Assembly: GCA_026196495.1 (NCBI GenBank)
Contig: JAPHSY010000039.1
Span: 1 to 64,000, forward strand
Reading direction: 5' to 3'
DNA from: Magnetovibrio sp.
GTDB lineage: Bacteria > Pseudomonadota > Alphaproteobacteria > Rhodospirillales > Magnetovibrionaceae
Length of the DNA: 64,000 nucleotides
Part shown: piece after piece, positions 20,806 to 29,508 of the stretch
Layout of the letters: each line of letters begins with the position of its first letter
Position numbering within the stretch: the stretch's first letter is position 1
Program-made: the position numbers and the translations under genes
The notes under the pieces: generated by a model
The model's database searches: none
What the model was told of the DNA's origin: nothing
The model's input: only the letters and a program-made list of their open reading frames with translations

Positions 20806-21092
20806 ACAAACACCCCGCCCGCCCGCTTTTCACACATTGCTAATTTTGGCCTTTCTAAAGCATTTCTACGACTGCTTAGCGGGCACAATTCAACGACTGA
20901 TATTGAAATATTATTACCTTTCTAAGGTGTGTTTTTTCTTTTATATATCAAATCACTAATACCATAATACTACATCTATTGCTGTGCTAAGAAACTTTGC
21001 TTTGTAAGCACTTAGGTTTTTGCTTTAGTATCACGCACAGAGCCCAAAAGGTGTTCTGATCCAGGAATAAGCAAACCAAAAACTGGGGGATC

Positions 21093-21737
21093 ATGTATAT
21101 GATTGAGTGCACATCAGTCGACAGTGAAGGCATTAAACGAGCCTGTGAAGACATGGCTTGTACGGAGCTGTTGGAATTTCTGGTCAAAGAAAGGTTTCCA
21201 GGCAAGATTGCTGTAACAGCATCTTTGCGGGCGCGCTCAATCATCGTACAGCACATGCTATCCGAAATTGATCCCAACATTCCCATCATCTATTGCAATG
21301 CAGGCAAGGTATTCCCCGAAAGCGAAGAGTACAAAGCCGACATGGTGAAACGTTTTGGCTTCACCAATGTGCTGAGCCCTATTGGTCAGAACGAAACCCA
21401 GATTGTTAAAGGCGATTTGGATCATATCGAATGGGTTAAGGCCCAATACGATCGCAAAACCAGTGGCACCCAAGAAGCCATGCACTTGAACAATACGCTG
21501 GCACAGTACGATTGCTGGATCAGCGCGGTGTATCACTATGACCAAGACAAAACCACACGCACCCGGGTGGAGCGTGAAGGTCGCTTGATCCGTGTGAACC
21601 CAATGTTGGATTGGGACGCAGACCGCGTTTCTGAATTTATGGAAGAATTCGATCTCCCTTACCACAAGCTGGCAAAGCCTGTCGTGGATATGGAAGAAAA
21701 ACACGGCGACGGTACGGAGTTTCCGACCTACGCCTAA
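21093..21737 (+). CDS. phosphoadenosine-phosphosulfate reductase-like protein (atypical; lacks ECGLH)
   Basis: 214 aa; IPIIYCNAGKVFPESEEY...; IRVNPMLDWDADRVSEFMEEFDLPYHKL aligns by eye with the CysH core, but no C-terminal ECGLH is present. Confidence 0.75.
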   Translation: MYMIECTSVDSEGIKRACEDMACTELLEFLVKERFPGKIAVTASLRARSIIVQHMLSEIDPNIPIIYCNAGKVFPESEEYKADMVKRFGFTNVLSPIGQNETQIVKGDLDHIEWVKAQYDRKTSGTQEAMHLNNTLAQYDCWISAVYHYDQDKTTRTRVEREGRLIRVNPMLDWDADRVSEFMEEFDLPYHKLAKPVVDMEEKHGDGTEFPTYA

Positions 21738-21760
21738 GATGCATGACCACGCGACCAAAC

Positions 21761-21798
21761 AAAAACGCCCGCTCATATAATTGAGCGGGCGTTTTTTT
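21761..21798 (+). terminator. rho-independent (possibly bidirectional) terminator
   Basis: AAAAACGCCCGCTCATATAATTGAGCGGGCGTTTTTTT between convergent genes. Confidence 0.9.
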
Positions 21799-21812
21799 GT
21801 ATCCTCAAACCG

Positions 21813-22589
21813 TTAGACTTTGGCGTTGTGCAACGATGTTTCAAACCGCCCGGCATCTGCATTCCAACGATGCAACTGATAAAGCGGCGCAAACTTCATG
21901 TTGTCTTCGAAGTCACCTAGGCGATTGTCAGGTGTTAGGGACGGCACGCACGAGGCAAAGCAGGTATCCAACTCAACGCCGAATTCACGGTGCATGTGAC
22001 CACAAAACAAGTGCACAATCTGTTTGTTCTCAGACACCAGTTTCAAAAAGGCATCAGCCAGAACCGGATCGTCAAACTGGAACGGGTATTTTGAAGTCGT
22101 CACCTCAAACGGCGGGTGGTGCATGAACAAAGCCGTCGGTTTATCCGGTTGTTGCTTGAGCAGTTTTTCCAACGCACCCAAGCGCACGGAACAGGTTGTG
22201 CCAATGTTGAGTTCACGATGCTGGGTATCCATGGCGATTAAGCGCACGGGATAATCATCAATGCTGTAGATAAGGAACCCATCGACCAGTTCTGCCCCAC
22301 CAAGTGTGCCCAAACCTGTGACCAAGTTTTCTCTCTTATCACGGTTACCGACTGAGAAATAAACAGGCACGCCAATATCATCAAACACGGAACGAACAGT
22401 TTCATAAAGCTCCGGCGCGCCGCCCTGGACCACATCACCGTTGTGCAAAATCACATCCGGTTTTTTATCCAGACCTTTGATGTGAGAGACGAATGCTTTC
22501 ATCATCTCGATGCGATCTGGACCATCCGGCATATTTTTATCCATGTCGCCACCAATGTGCGTGTCCGATATTTGAGCAATCAGCATCAA
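21813..22589 (-). CDS. metallophosphoesterase (Icc/CpdA-like phosphodiesterase)
   Basis: ISDTHIGG, HNGDVVQGG, SVGNRD, MHHPPF, FCGHMHRE motifs. Confidence 0.9.
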   Translation of the reverse strand: MMLIAQISDTHIGGDMDKNMPDGPDRIEMMKAFVSHIKGLDKKPDVILHNGDVVQGGAPELYETVRSVFDDIGVPVYFSVGNRDKRENLVTGLGTLGGAELVDGFLIYSIDDYPVRLIAMDTQHRELNIGTTCSVRLGALEKLLKQQPDKPTALFMHHPPFEVTTSKYPFQFDDPVLADAFLKLVSENKQIVHLFCGHMHREFGVELDTCFASCVPSLTPDNRLGDFEDNMKFAPLYQLHRWNADAGRFETSLHNAKV

Positions 22590-22735
22590 TTTCTTCCGTC
22601 TATCTCTGTTTTGGCCCGACTACAGCACTCAGCCGAACAATAAGCGTTCGCTAATATACACATTTTGTATTTTTAGGGACAGAAAATGCGCTATTTTTGA
22701 ATCACATTTATGCGGCTTCCTGAGAAAGAGACCCT

Positions 22736-23092
22736 ATGAGCGATTCCATTCTCGAACTAACGGCACGCCTAACCAAGTTTCGCGATGACCGTGACTGGCG
22801 ACAATTTCACAGCCTGAAAGATTTGATCCAATCCGTCAGCATTGAATCCGGCGAACTGCTGGAACTCACCCAGTGGAAAGACACCCAGGCCGTAGAGGAT
22901 GCCACTTTGGACCCCGATTTCCGCACCCGTTTGAGCGAAGAAGTTGCCGACGTGTTTATCTATCTACTGCTGATTTCTGAGCGCGCAGGCATCGACATCA
23001 TTGAAGAAGCACACCGAAAAATCGACAAAAACGACGCCAAATACCCGGTCGACAAAGCCAAGGGCAACGCCAAAAAATATACCGAACTGTAG
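22736..23092 (+). CDS. MazG-like nucleotide pyrophosphohydrolase
   Basis: 118 aa; HSLKDLIQSVSIESGELLELTQW...RLSEEVADVFIYLLLI. Confidence 0.9.
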   Translation: MSDSILELTARLTKFRDDRDWRQFHSLKDLIQSVSIESGELLELTQWKDTQAVEDATLDPDFRTRLSEEVADVFIYLLLISERAGIDIIEEAHRKIDKNDAKYPVDKAKGNAKKYTEL

Positions 23093-23169
23093 GGGCTGGA
23101 TTTTTCCCAATTTCGAATTATCTCAAGTTTTGCTGCGGACCTCCCAAGAAGCAGCAAAGGACTTTGCAC

Positions 23170-24339
23170 ATGCCCATCGTCAATATGAAGGACATGCTCA
23201 ATCATGCTTACACGCATGGTTATGCCGTTGGGGCGTTTGACGTTGTTAGCTTGGATTTCATCACGGGTGTAATGGACGCCGCCGAACGTACGAAGGCCCC
23301 GGTCATTCTTTCCCTGGCCGAATCCCACTTTGATTATTTCGATTTCGAACTTTTGATGGCCGCAGTTGAAAAAGCCGCCAAGCGTGCCTCTGTGCCCGTC
23401 GCCATCCATCTGGATCATGGGGCCAGCCTGGAAACCGCCATCACCTCCATTCGTTTCGGATGCAATGGGGTGATGGTCGATGCATCCCACCATCCATTGG
23501 AACAAAACATCGCACGGACCCGTGCCGTTCGGAATATGGCCCAAGGTTGCGGGATTCCTGTCGAAGGTGAGCTCGGCTATGTCCCCGGTGTCGAAGGTGA
23601 AGACGCCGAGCGTCACCCAGGTGAAATCAGCTATACATCCGTCGAAGAAGCCAAAACCTTTGTGGAACGTACCGAGGTTGATTTTCTGGCCGTATCCATC
23701 GGCACCGTGCACGGGCGCATGAAGGGCACGCCAAAGCTCGATATTGATCGGCTCAAAGACATCAACGCAGCCCTCAGCATTCCCTTGGTTCTTCACGGCG
23801 GCACCGGATTGGCGGATGCCCAATACGCCAGCCTGATCGAAAACGGCATCGCCAAGATCAACTACTACACCGCCTTGGCTGATACGGCGGGGGACTGCAT
23901 CGACAACAATGTCAAAGCCCAAACACGCGGTTACACCGGACAGGTCAAGGGCGTCGCAAATGCCATCGCCCAAGAAGCGGAGCGCTGCATCAAGCTTTGG
24001 GGCAGTGCGGGACGTGCGGACGCGGTCTTGGAAAAATCCACCCCTTGGAATCCGGTCGAACACCTAATCATCTACAACACCACAAATGCCGATCCCGCCG
24101 ATGATGTTGGCATGATCACCGAAGGTGAGCGTGTGCTGTCTCAAATCCCCGGTGTGCGACGCATCTATACGGGCACGGCAGTACAAGAAAACGCGGGTTA
24201 CAAGTACACGTGGCTGGTTCAGTTCTGTCATAAGGCCGTGATCGATAGCTACCGTGAACACCCCGACCATGTCGCCTTTGCCGATACACACTTTCGCCCC
24301 ATTGCGGGGGACCGGGTCAGTATCGATTATCAAACCTAG
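23170..24339 (+). CDS. class II fructose/tagatose-bisphosphate aldolase with C-terminal Dabb domain
   Basis: Aldolase core (VAIHLDHGAS, VEGELGYVPGVEGE, LVLHGGTGLAD) followed by a Dabb-like tail (SQIPGVRRIYTGTAVQENAGYKYTWLVQF...YREHPDHVAFADTHFRPIAGDRVSIDYQT). Confidence 0.9.
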   Translation: MPIVNMKDMLNHAYTHGYAVGAFDVVSLDFITGVMDAAERTKAPVILSLAESHFDYFDFELLMAAVEKAAKRASVPVAIHLDHGASLETAITSIRFGCNGVMVDASHHPLEQNIARTRAVRNMAQGCGIPVEGELGYVPGVEGEDAERHPGEISYTSVEEAKTFVERTEVDFLAVSIGTVHGRMKGTPKLDIDRLKDINAALSIPLVLHGGTGLADAQYASLIENGIAKINYYTALADTAGDCIDNNVKAQTRGYTGQVKGVANAIAQEAERCIKLWGSAGRADAVLEKSTPWNPVEHLIIYNTTNADPADDVGMITEGERVLSQIPGVRRIYTGTAVQENAGYKYTWLVQFCHKAVIDSYREHPDHVAFADTHFRPIAGDRVSIDYQT

Positions 24340-24362
24340 CCAAAAATCTGGATACAAAAAAA

Positions 24363-24390
24363 GGGAGAGGCATAAGCCTCTCCCTTCTCA
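24363..24390 (-). terminator. terminator between the convergent aldolase and sat genes
   Basis: GGGAGAGGCATAAGCCTCTCCC stem; A-rich flank at 24355-24362 gives a T run on the minus strand. Confidence 0.85.
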
Positions 24391-24410
24391 TTTTGTCAGC
24401 ACTGATGCGC

Positions 24411-25586
24411 TTACAGGTTCTTATAGTATTCCTGCAAAACCGCAACCACTTCTGGGCGGGAGAATTCAGGCGGAATATCTTCACCCGCGCTGAGCATCTC
24501 ACGCTGCTTGGTGCCGGAAATGGACACATGGTGTTCTTTGTCGTGCGGGCAGGTTTTGGCGGTCGCCATGCCCATGCACTTTTTGCAATAGAACGTGATG
24601 TCAATTTTCAGCGGTTGCGTTTCCAACGCACCGTCCCACAGCTTATCAAAGATGTGCTGTGCATCGAACGGACCGTAGTAATCACCAACACCGGCGTGGT
24701 CACGACCAACGATCAGGTGAGAGCAGCCATAGTTTTGACGAATCAAAGCGTGGAACAAAGCTTCACGCGGACCGGCGTAACGCATTTCGATCGGGTAACC
24801 CGCTTGGATCACGGTACCCTTCACGAAGTAGTTATCGATCATCGCTTGGATCGCTTTGGTGCGGGTTTCGGCAGGGATATCACCCGGCTTCAATGCGCCC
24901 AACACTTGGTGAATGTAAACACCGTCGCAGATTTCAACAGCGATCTTTGCGAGGTACTCGTGAGAGCGGTGCATCGGGTTACGCGTTTGGAACGCAGCAA
25001 CTTCGGACCAACCTTTATCAGCAAACTCGGCACGTGCATCAGCAGGACGTTGGTAGAGATCGCCGAACAAGCCCGGGAATTCACCTTCGTCGATCACGTT
25101 AACCGGACCGGCCAAACCAACATCACGCTGTTCGTTGACTTTTTGAACACCTGGGTGCTCGGGATCGGTGGTGGTGTAAACGTGTTGTGCTTCGAACGCT
25201 TTGTCTTCGGCGGACAGCGCGAACTTTTCGTTCACCGTCATGATCGCCATGACCAAGCCGTCTTCGTTCACCAAAGCCACTTCTTCACCGTCGCCGATGC
25301 TGTCAGCCAAAGCTTGATCAGCGGTGAGCGTTACGGGAATGGGCCAGAACAAGCCGCTGGCCAATTTCATATCTTTGCACACACCTTCCCAGTCGGCGCG
25401 GTTCATGAAACCGTCCAACGGAGTGTACGCACCCATGGACAACATCAGAACGTCTGACATTTCTTTGGAATTCATCGGAACCTGTTTGAGGTTCGCAGCG
25501 CGTGCGATTTCAGCGGCGCGTTCGGTTTCCGGAGCCAGAAGCGGCTTCAGACCTTGACCGCCATGCGGTTCAACCAATTGAGACAT
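24411..25586 (-). CDS. sat: sulfate adenylyltransferase (ATP sulfurylase, Sat)
   Basis: 391 aa; [59 protein letters not shown]. Confidence 0.96.
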   Translation of the reverse strand: MSQLVEPHGGQGLKPLLAPETERAAEIARAANLKQVPMNSKEMSDVLMLSMGAYTPLDGFMNRADWEGVCKDMKLASGLFWPIPVTLTADQALADSIGDGEEVALVNEDGLVMAIMTVNEKFALSAEDKAFEAQHVYTTTDPEHPGVQKVNEQRDVGLAGPVNVIDEGEFPGLFGDLYQRPADARAEFADKGWSEVAAFQTRNPMHRSHEYLAKIAVEICDGVYIHQVLGALKPGDIPAETRTKAIQAMIDNYFVKGTVIQAGYPIEMRYAGPREALFHALIRQNYGCSHLIVGRDHAGVGDYYGPFDAQHIFDKLWDGALETQPLKIDITFYCKKCMGMATAKTCPHDKEHHVSISGTKQREMLSAGEDIPPEFSRPEVVAVLQEYYKNL

Positions 25587-25732
25587 TTTTATTCCTTCTT
25601 ACTCACCTGACGGCCGAGAATCCCCCCGGCCAAATGTGTGTCACGCGCTTTTTACCTTTTTACGCAAACTTTGTGAAGAATTATTTTAATATACACAAAG
25701 TTGCAGTATTTAAGCGCCTCCCTATGAAGTCA

Positions 25733-25817
25733 CGGTGCCGGGCACCGCCAAAAACAGCAATGATTTGCGAGGGTTAAGATTTTTGATATGCCGATGGAAT
25801 ACCGTGCCCATGGCACG
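25733..25817. repeat. pair of short inverted repeats (REP/BIME-like hairpins)
   Basis: CGGTGCC-G-GGCACCG (25733-25747) and CGTGCC-CAT-GGCACG (25803-25817), 55 bp apart in noncoding DNA. Confidence 0.4.
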
Positions 25818-26022
25818 TCCCATCCCCCTCTTTAGACTGGTTATAAGCCACAAAATTGCGTCTGCCTTAGTTTTAGCAAAACAAGTGGGATATCCGCCAT
25901 CGAAAATTATAAAAATCGCATATATGGAGTTGCTGATATGAGGTGGGGCGCCCAGGCGCATCTTGAAAAAACGACAAAACAACGAATTGCGGAGCATCTG
26001 GAGTCTGAGTTTTTGTTTAATA

Positions 26023-26778
26023 TCAAAATGGAATTTCATCATCCAGATCACCACCAGGCTTTATGTTCTTTACCGGGTTTTGATTATCTTTACGTGGTGG
26101 AAGCAATACTGCAGGTGGCTCAACAAGCGGAAGTTTTCGATTCTCATCATCAAGTTCCTTTGCCTCGCCTACAACTTGCATCACATTCGTTGTTAATTTT
26201 TTTACCACATCATAAGAAGCCCACATGCTCCCTGGTACTGCTAAAATAGTAAATGCTATTTTCGTTACGTCCATGTAGCTTAAGCGATTTTTCTCAAGTG
26301 CAATTTCAAAGTCTATTAGTTTTTTATGTAGAGAAGCGCGCTTTGAATCAGGAAATTCTGCTTTATCAATTGCTGCTTTCAACTCGTTAACATAGACGCG
26401 GATTTTATCCTTTAGATTGGGAGGCACCTCGACTGAATCCCGTTTACCTCTTAGGCTGTTATTCACAAGAAGTTGGGTAATATAGTGGTCTAGGTCTGCT
26501 TTGAATTGCCTATGTTCTGCATAGTTATAACGTTCATATTGAGGTACCTCTGCACTAGCAAAGGGCTCAATTTTGTAAGACTTTGCTAACGCAGTAACCA
26601 CGTTCATAAAATTGTATTGTGCTTCTTCGATCAAATAAGATTCTTCGCGTTCGTCCAATGTTTTTATGTAATCTGTTAAGCGTGTCTGCGCGGCATTAGC
26701 CAATTGCATAAATGCGATGGACGCATCTTCAGGTGCATCGTCCAGCTCATCCTGTGTAATAAGATCTAAAATATTCAT
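26023..26778 (-). CDS. hypothetical protein with SSB-like C-terminal tip (DLDDEIPF)
   Basis: 251-aa ORF in an AT-rich segment; starts MNILDLITQDELDDAPEDASIAF, ends GGDLDDEIPF-stop. Confidence 0.75.
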   Translation of the reverse strand: MNILDLITQDELDDAPEDASIAFMQLANAAQTRLTDYIKTLDEREESYLIEEAQYNFMNVVTALAKSYKIEPFASAEVPQYERYNYAEHRQFKADLDHYITQLLVNNSLRGKRDSVEVPPNLKDKIRVYVNELKAAIDKAEFPDSKRASLHKKLIDFEIALEKNRLSYMDVTKIAFTILAVPGSMWASYDVVKKLTTNVMQVVGEAKELDDENRKLPLVEPPAVLLPPRKDNQNPVKNIKPGGDLDDEIPF

Positions 26779-26954
26779 TGTATGAAGCTATCTCTGAGAA
26801 AATGCACAAACACACTCTCCTAAAGCGAGAGATATGATCAAAAACTATAGCTTTTATTGAATTAAGGATAAACAGTCGTTTTAACCTCAGACATTTAACA
26901 GAGTGAATGCAACAAACACCCTCACCGCCCCAAAACCCCAGGCCGACTCCCATT

Positions 26955-27115
26955 CCCCTTCTTAATGTTCCCGGGAATGTCCTCCAACCACATGGTGCGC
27001 ACTGTTAAGGTATAGCGCTCCGCCCACAACAGCTCAGATTTCAGGACTCGTTGATGTGATGTAGCCTCCCTCACAGCCCAAGGGACATAGCTGCTGAGTT
27101 AGCCCCTTCAAACTT
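26955..27115 (-). pseudogene. frameshifted remnant of a YHS-domain protein
   Basis: Reverse-strand fragments SSYVPWAV, EGGYITSTSPE, VVGGALYLNS and VRTMWLEDIPGNIKKGN lie in different frames and align with GGYCAWAVSQGYTASTDPEAWTIVGDKLYLNYSKDVRAMWLGDVPGNIAKGN of the intact gene at 28900-29394. Confidence 0.8.
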
Positions 27116-27259
27116 CTGTCTTAAGGCGTGCGAACGCTTGTAAATTCAGCCTCTTCTGTATAGATAACGTTTATGTATTATTTTTATGGGGATGGTCATT
27201 TTATGAACGCGGCCCCATGATACACTGACGTCAGTACACCCTGGGGCGAGGGCCACATA

Positions 27260-28876
27260 TTGGACTTTAACCTGATTTCAATTGATTACCGTGATCCGGC
27301 TTGGATCGCTGTGGCCTTTTTGTTTGGTTTATCGGTTCGCCAAATCAACCTGCCGCCGATGGTGGGTTTTTTGTTGGCCGGGTTCATGCTGCATCTTTTG
27401 GGGGCTGAAAACGATCAGTTTCTATTGGCCGTGGCCGATTTGGGCGTCACGCTGTTGCTGTTTACCATTGGCTTAAAACTACGCCTCAACACCCTGATCC
27501 GGCCAGAAATCTGGGCCACCACCGGATTGCATATGGTCGCGATCATCGTGCTGACTGTCGCCCTGGTCTTGGCGTTGGGGTGGGCCGGGGTGTTGTTGTT
27601 TGATGGACTGGATTTTTCCAGTGCGTTGGTTTTGGCATTTGCCCTGTCGTTTTCCAGTACCGTTTTTGCGGTCAAGACATTGGAAGACCGCGGATCGTTA
27701 ATGTCGCGTTACGGTCTTGTGGCCATCGGCGTTTTGATCATGCAAGACATCGCCGCCGTGGTGTTCCTGGCCATTTCTGTTGGCAAATTACCATCCCTGT
27801 GGGCATTGGGGCTTTTGGCCTTAATCCCGATACGTCCATTGTTGGGTTATCTGATGCACGCCAGCGGTCATAAAGAATTGTTGACCGTGTTCGGATTTGT
27901 CGCAGCGTTGGGGGGCGCGGCACTGTTTGAAGTGGTCGGCATGAAGGGGGATTTAGGCGCATTGGTGATCGGGATCTTGCTCGCCAATCATGAAAAAGCC
28001 AAACCACTTGCCAAAATTTTGATGAGCTTTAAGGACGTCTTCCTGGTTTGTTTCTTTTTGACCATCGGCCTTACCGGGCTACCGACATGGGAAACGGCAT
28101 CGACGGCTCTTATTTTATTTATTTTGGTGCCGATCAAAATCGTACTGTTCATTTATCTGCTCACCCGGTTTCGTATGCGCGCACATGGGGCCACATTGGG
28201 GGGATTGGTTTTGGGCAACTATTCGGAATTTGGCCTCATCGTCGGGGCAATTGCCATCAGTTCCGGTTGGTTGGAACCCGAATGGCTGACGGTGATTGCC
28301 CTGTCCCTGACGGCATCATTCGTGTTTGCCTCCCCCATCAATGTTTATGCCGACGCAATCTATACCCGCTTTCATAACAGGCTCACGGCACTGGAACGCA
28401 AAGAACGCCTTCCCGGGGATGAGGACATCAACCTGAGGGGGCATCGCATCCTCGTATTCGGCATGGGCCGTGTAGGACGGGCGGCTTATGATGAAATGAC
28501 CAGCCATGTTGAACACAAAATCATTGGCATTGATCTGGATGAAGTTGAGGTCCAACACAATATCGAAGCTGGACGCAATGTGGTTTTGGGCGATGCCACC
28601 AACCCGGAATTTTGGTCCCGGCTCATCACGCCACACCAAGAAATTGATATGATTCTACTGGCGATGCCGCATCACAACGCCAACCTCGATTCCGCCTTGC
28701 GTTTGCGTGAACGCGGCTACCAAGGCCCGATCATCGCCACGGCACTATTTCCATATCAAGAAGAGGAACTGAGGGAAAATGGCATAGATGATGTGTTCAA
28801 CATCTATGCCGAAGCGGGAAGCGGCGCTGTCACCCGCATGAAATTATTCATGGATGAGGCAAAACAAGAAAACTGA
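27260..28876 (+). CDS. cation:proton antiporter, CPA2/KefB type with TrkA-N domain (TTG start)
   Basis: 538 aa; polytopic Na/H exchanger domain plus RGHRILVFGMGRVGRAAYDEM Rossmann domain. Confidence 0.92.
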   Translation: MDFNLISIDYRDPAWIAVAFLFGLSVRQINLPPMVGFLLAGFMLHLLGAENDQFLLAVADLGVTLLLFTIGLKLRLNTLIRPEIWATTGLHMVAIIVLTVALVLALGWAGVLLFDGLDFSSALVLAFALSFSSTVFAVKTLEDRGSLMSRYGLVAIGVLIMQDIAAVVFLAISVGKLPSLWALGLLALIPIRPLLGYLMHASGHKELLTVFGFVAALGGAALFEVVGMKGDLGALVIGILLANHEKAKPLAKILMSFKDVFLVCFFLTIGLTGLPTWETASTALILFILVPIKIVLFIYLLTRFRMRAHGATLGGLVLGNYSEFGLIVGAIAISSGWLEPEWLTVIALSLTASFVFASPINVYADAIYTRFHNRLTALERKERLPGDEDINLRGHRILVFGMGRVGRAAYDEMTSHVEHKIIGIDLDEVEVQHNIEAGRNVVLGDATNPEFWSRLITPHQEIDMILLAMPHHNANLDSALRLRERGYQGPIIATALFPYQEEELRENGIDDVFNIYAEAGSGAVTRMKLFMDEAKQEN

Positions 28877-28899
28877 TCCAAATATGTCTCTGGACATTT

Positions 28900-29394
28900 T
28901 TACTTCTTCAGAACGTTTGGCCAGTTGACATTGCCCTTGGCAATGTTGCCCGGAACATCCCCCAACCACATCGCACGCACATCTTTAGAATAATTGAGAT
29001 AGAGCTTATCGCCCACAATGGTCCAGGCTTCGGGGTCCGTTGAAGCCGTGTAGCCTTGTGATACCGCCCAGGCACAATAACCGCCAAATTGAGGGGCGTA
29101 AGCTTCGGGGGAGGACTTAAACATATCTAAGTTGGCTTGGGTGGAGAACTTCCAGGTGACACCGTTCCATTCATATTCAAAGTCACCCTTGCCTTTCACT
29201 GGGCGACCTTCTGTAAAGTAAGCAACAGGGTCATAGCCACTCACGGCCGTATTGGAAAACGTGCTGGTGTAGATCATATCCTTATCGGCAAGTGCGGGCG
29301 ATACCATCGCAACAGTTAAACCGAACATGACGATAAAAATATAACGAAAGGCATAAGTCATAGCAGTGTCCTCATAGATGTGCTCACTATTCAC
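28900..29394 (-). CDS. YHS domain-containing exported protein
   Basis: Signal peptide; SGYDPVAYFTEGRPVKGKGDFEYEWNGVTWKFSTQANLDMFKSSPEAYAPQFGGYCAWAVSQG. Confidence 0.92.
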   Translation of the reverse strand: MNSEHIYEDTAMTYAFRYIFIVMFGLTVAMVSPALADKDMIYTSTFSNTAVSGYDPVAYFTEGRPVKGKGDFEYEWNGVTWKFSTQANLDMFKSSPEAYAPQFGGYCAWAVSQGYTASTDPEAWTIVGDKLYLNYSKDVRAMWLGDVPGNIAKGNVNWPNVLKK

Positions 29395-29508
29395 CTAAGC
29401 ATTGCCCCCCGCTTTTCAAGCTCAATTGCCCCCCACAACCACAATCGAGTTTCGATTTACCCCTTTGCTTTCAAGGCGTAAACTAAAGGTAGATGTAGGG
29501 GGCCATTT

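Noticed and set aside
20461-25586. Complete sulfur-oxidation or dissimilatory island
   Set aside because: Only sat and a CysH-like gene are present; no apr, dsr or sox genes are in the window.
25722-26054. 110-aa minus-strand ORF across the hairpin region as a transposase fragment
   Set aside because: The translation (KRGMGRAMGTVFHRHIKNLNPRKSLLFLAVPGTVTS) has no clear Y1-transposase HUH motif; only the hairpins were reported.
26747-26953. 68-aa minus-strand ORF upstream of the SSB-tip protein
   Set aside because: Low-complexity start (MGVGLGFWGGEG), no recognisable homology, adjoins the YHS pseudogene; probably noncoding.
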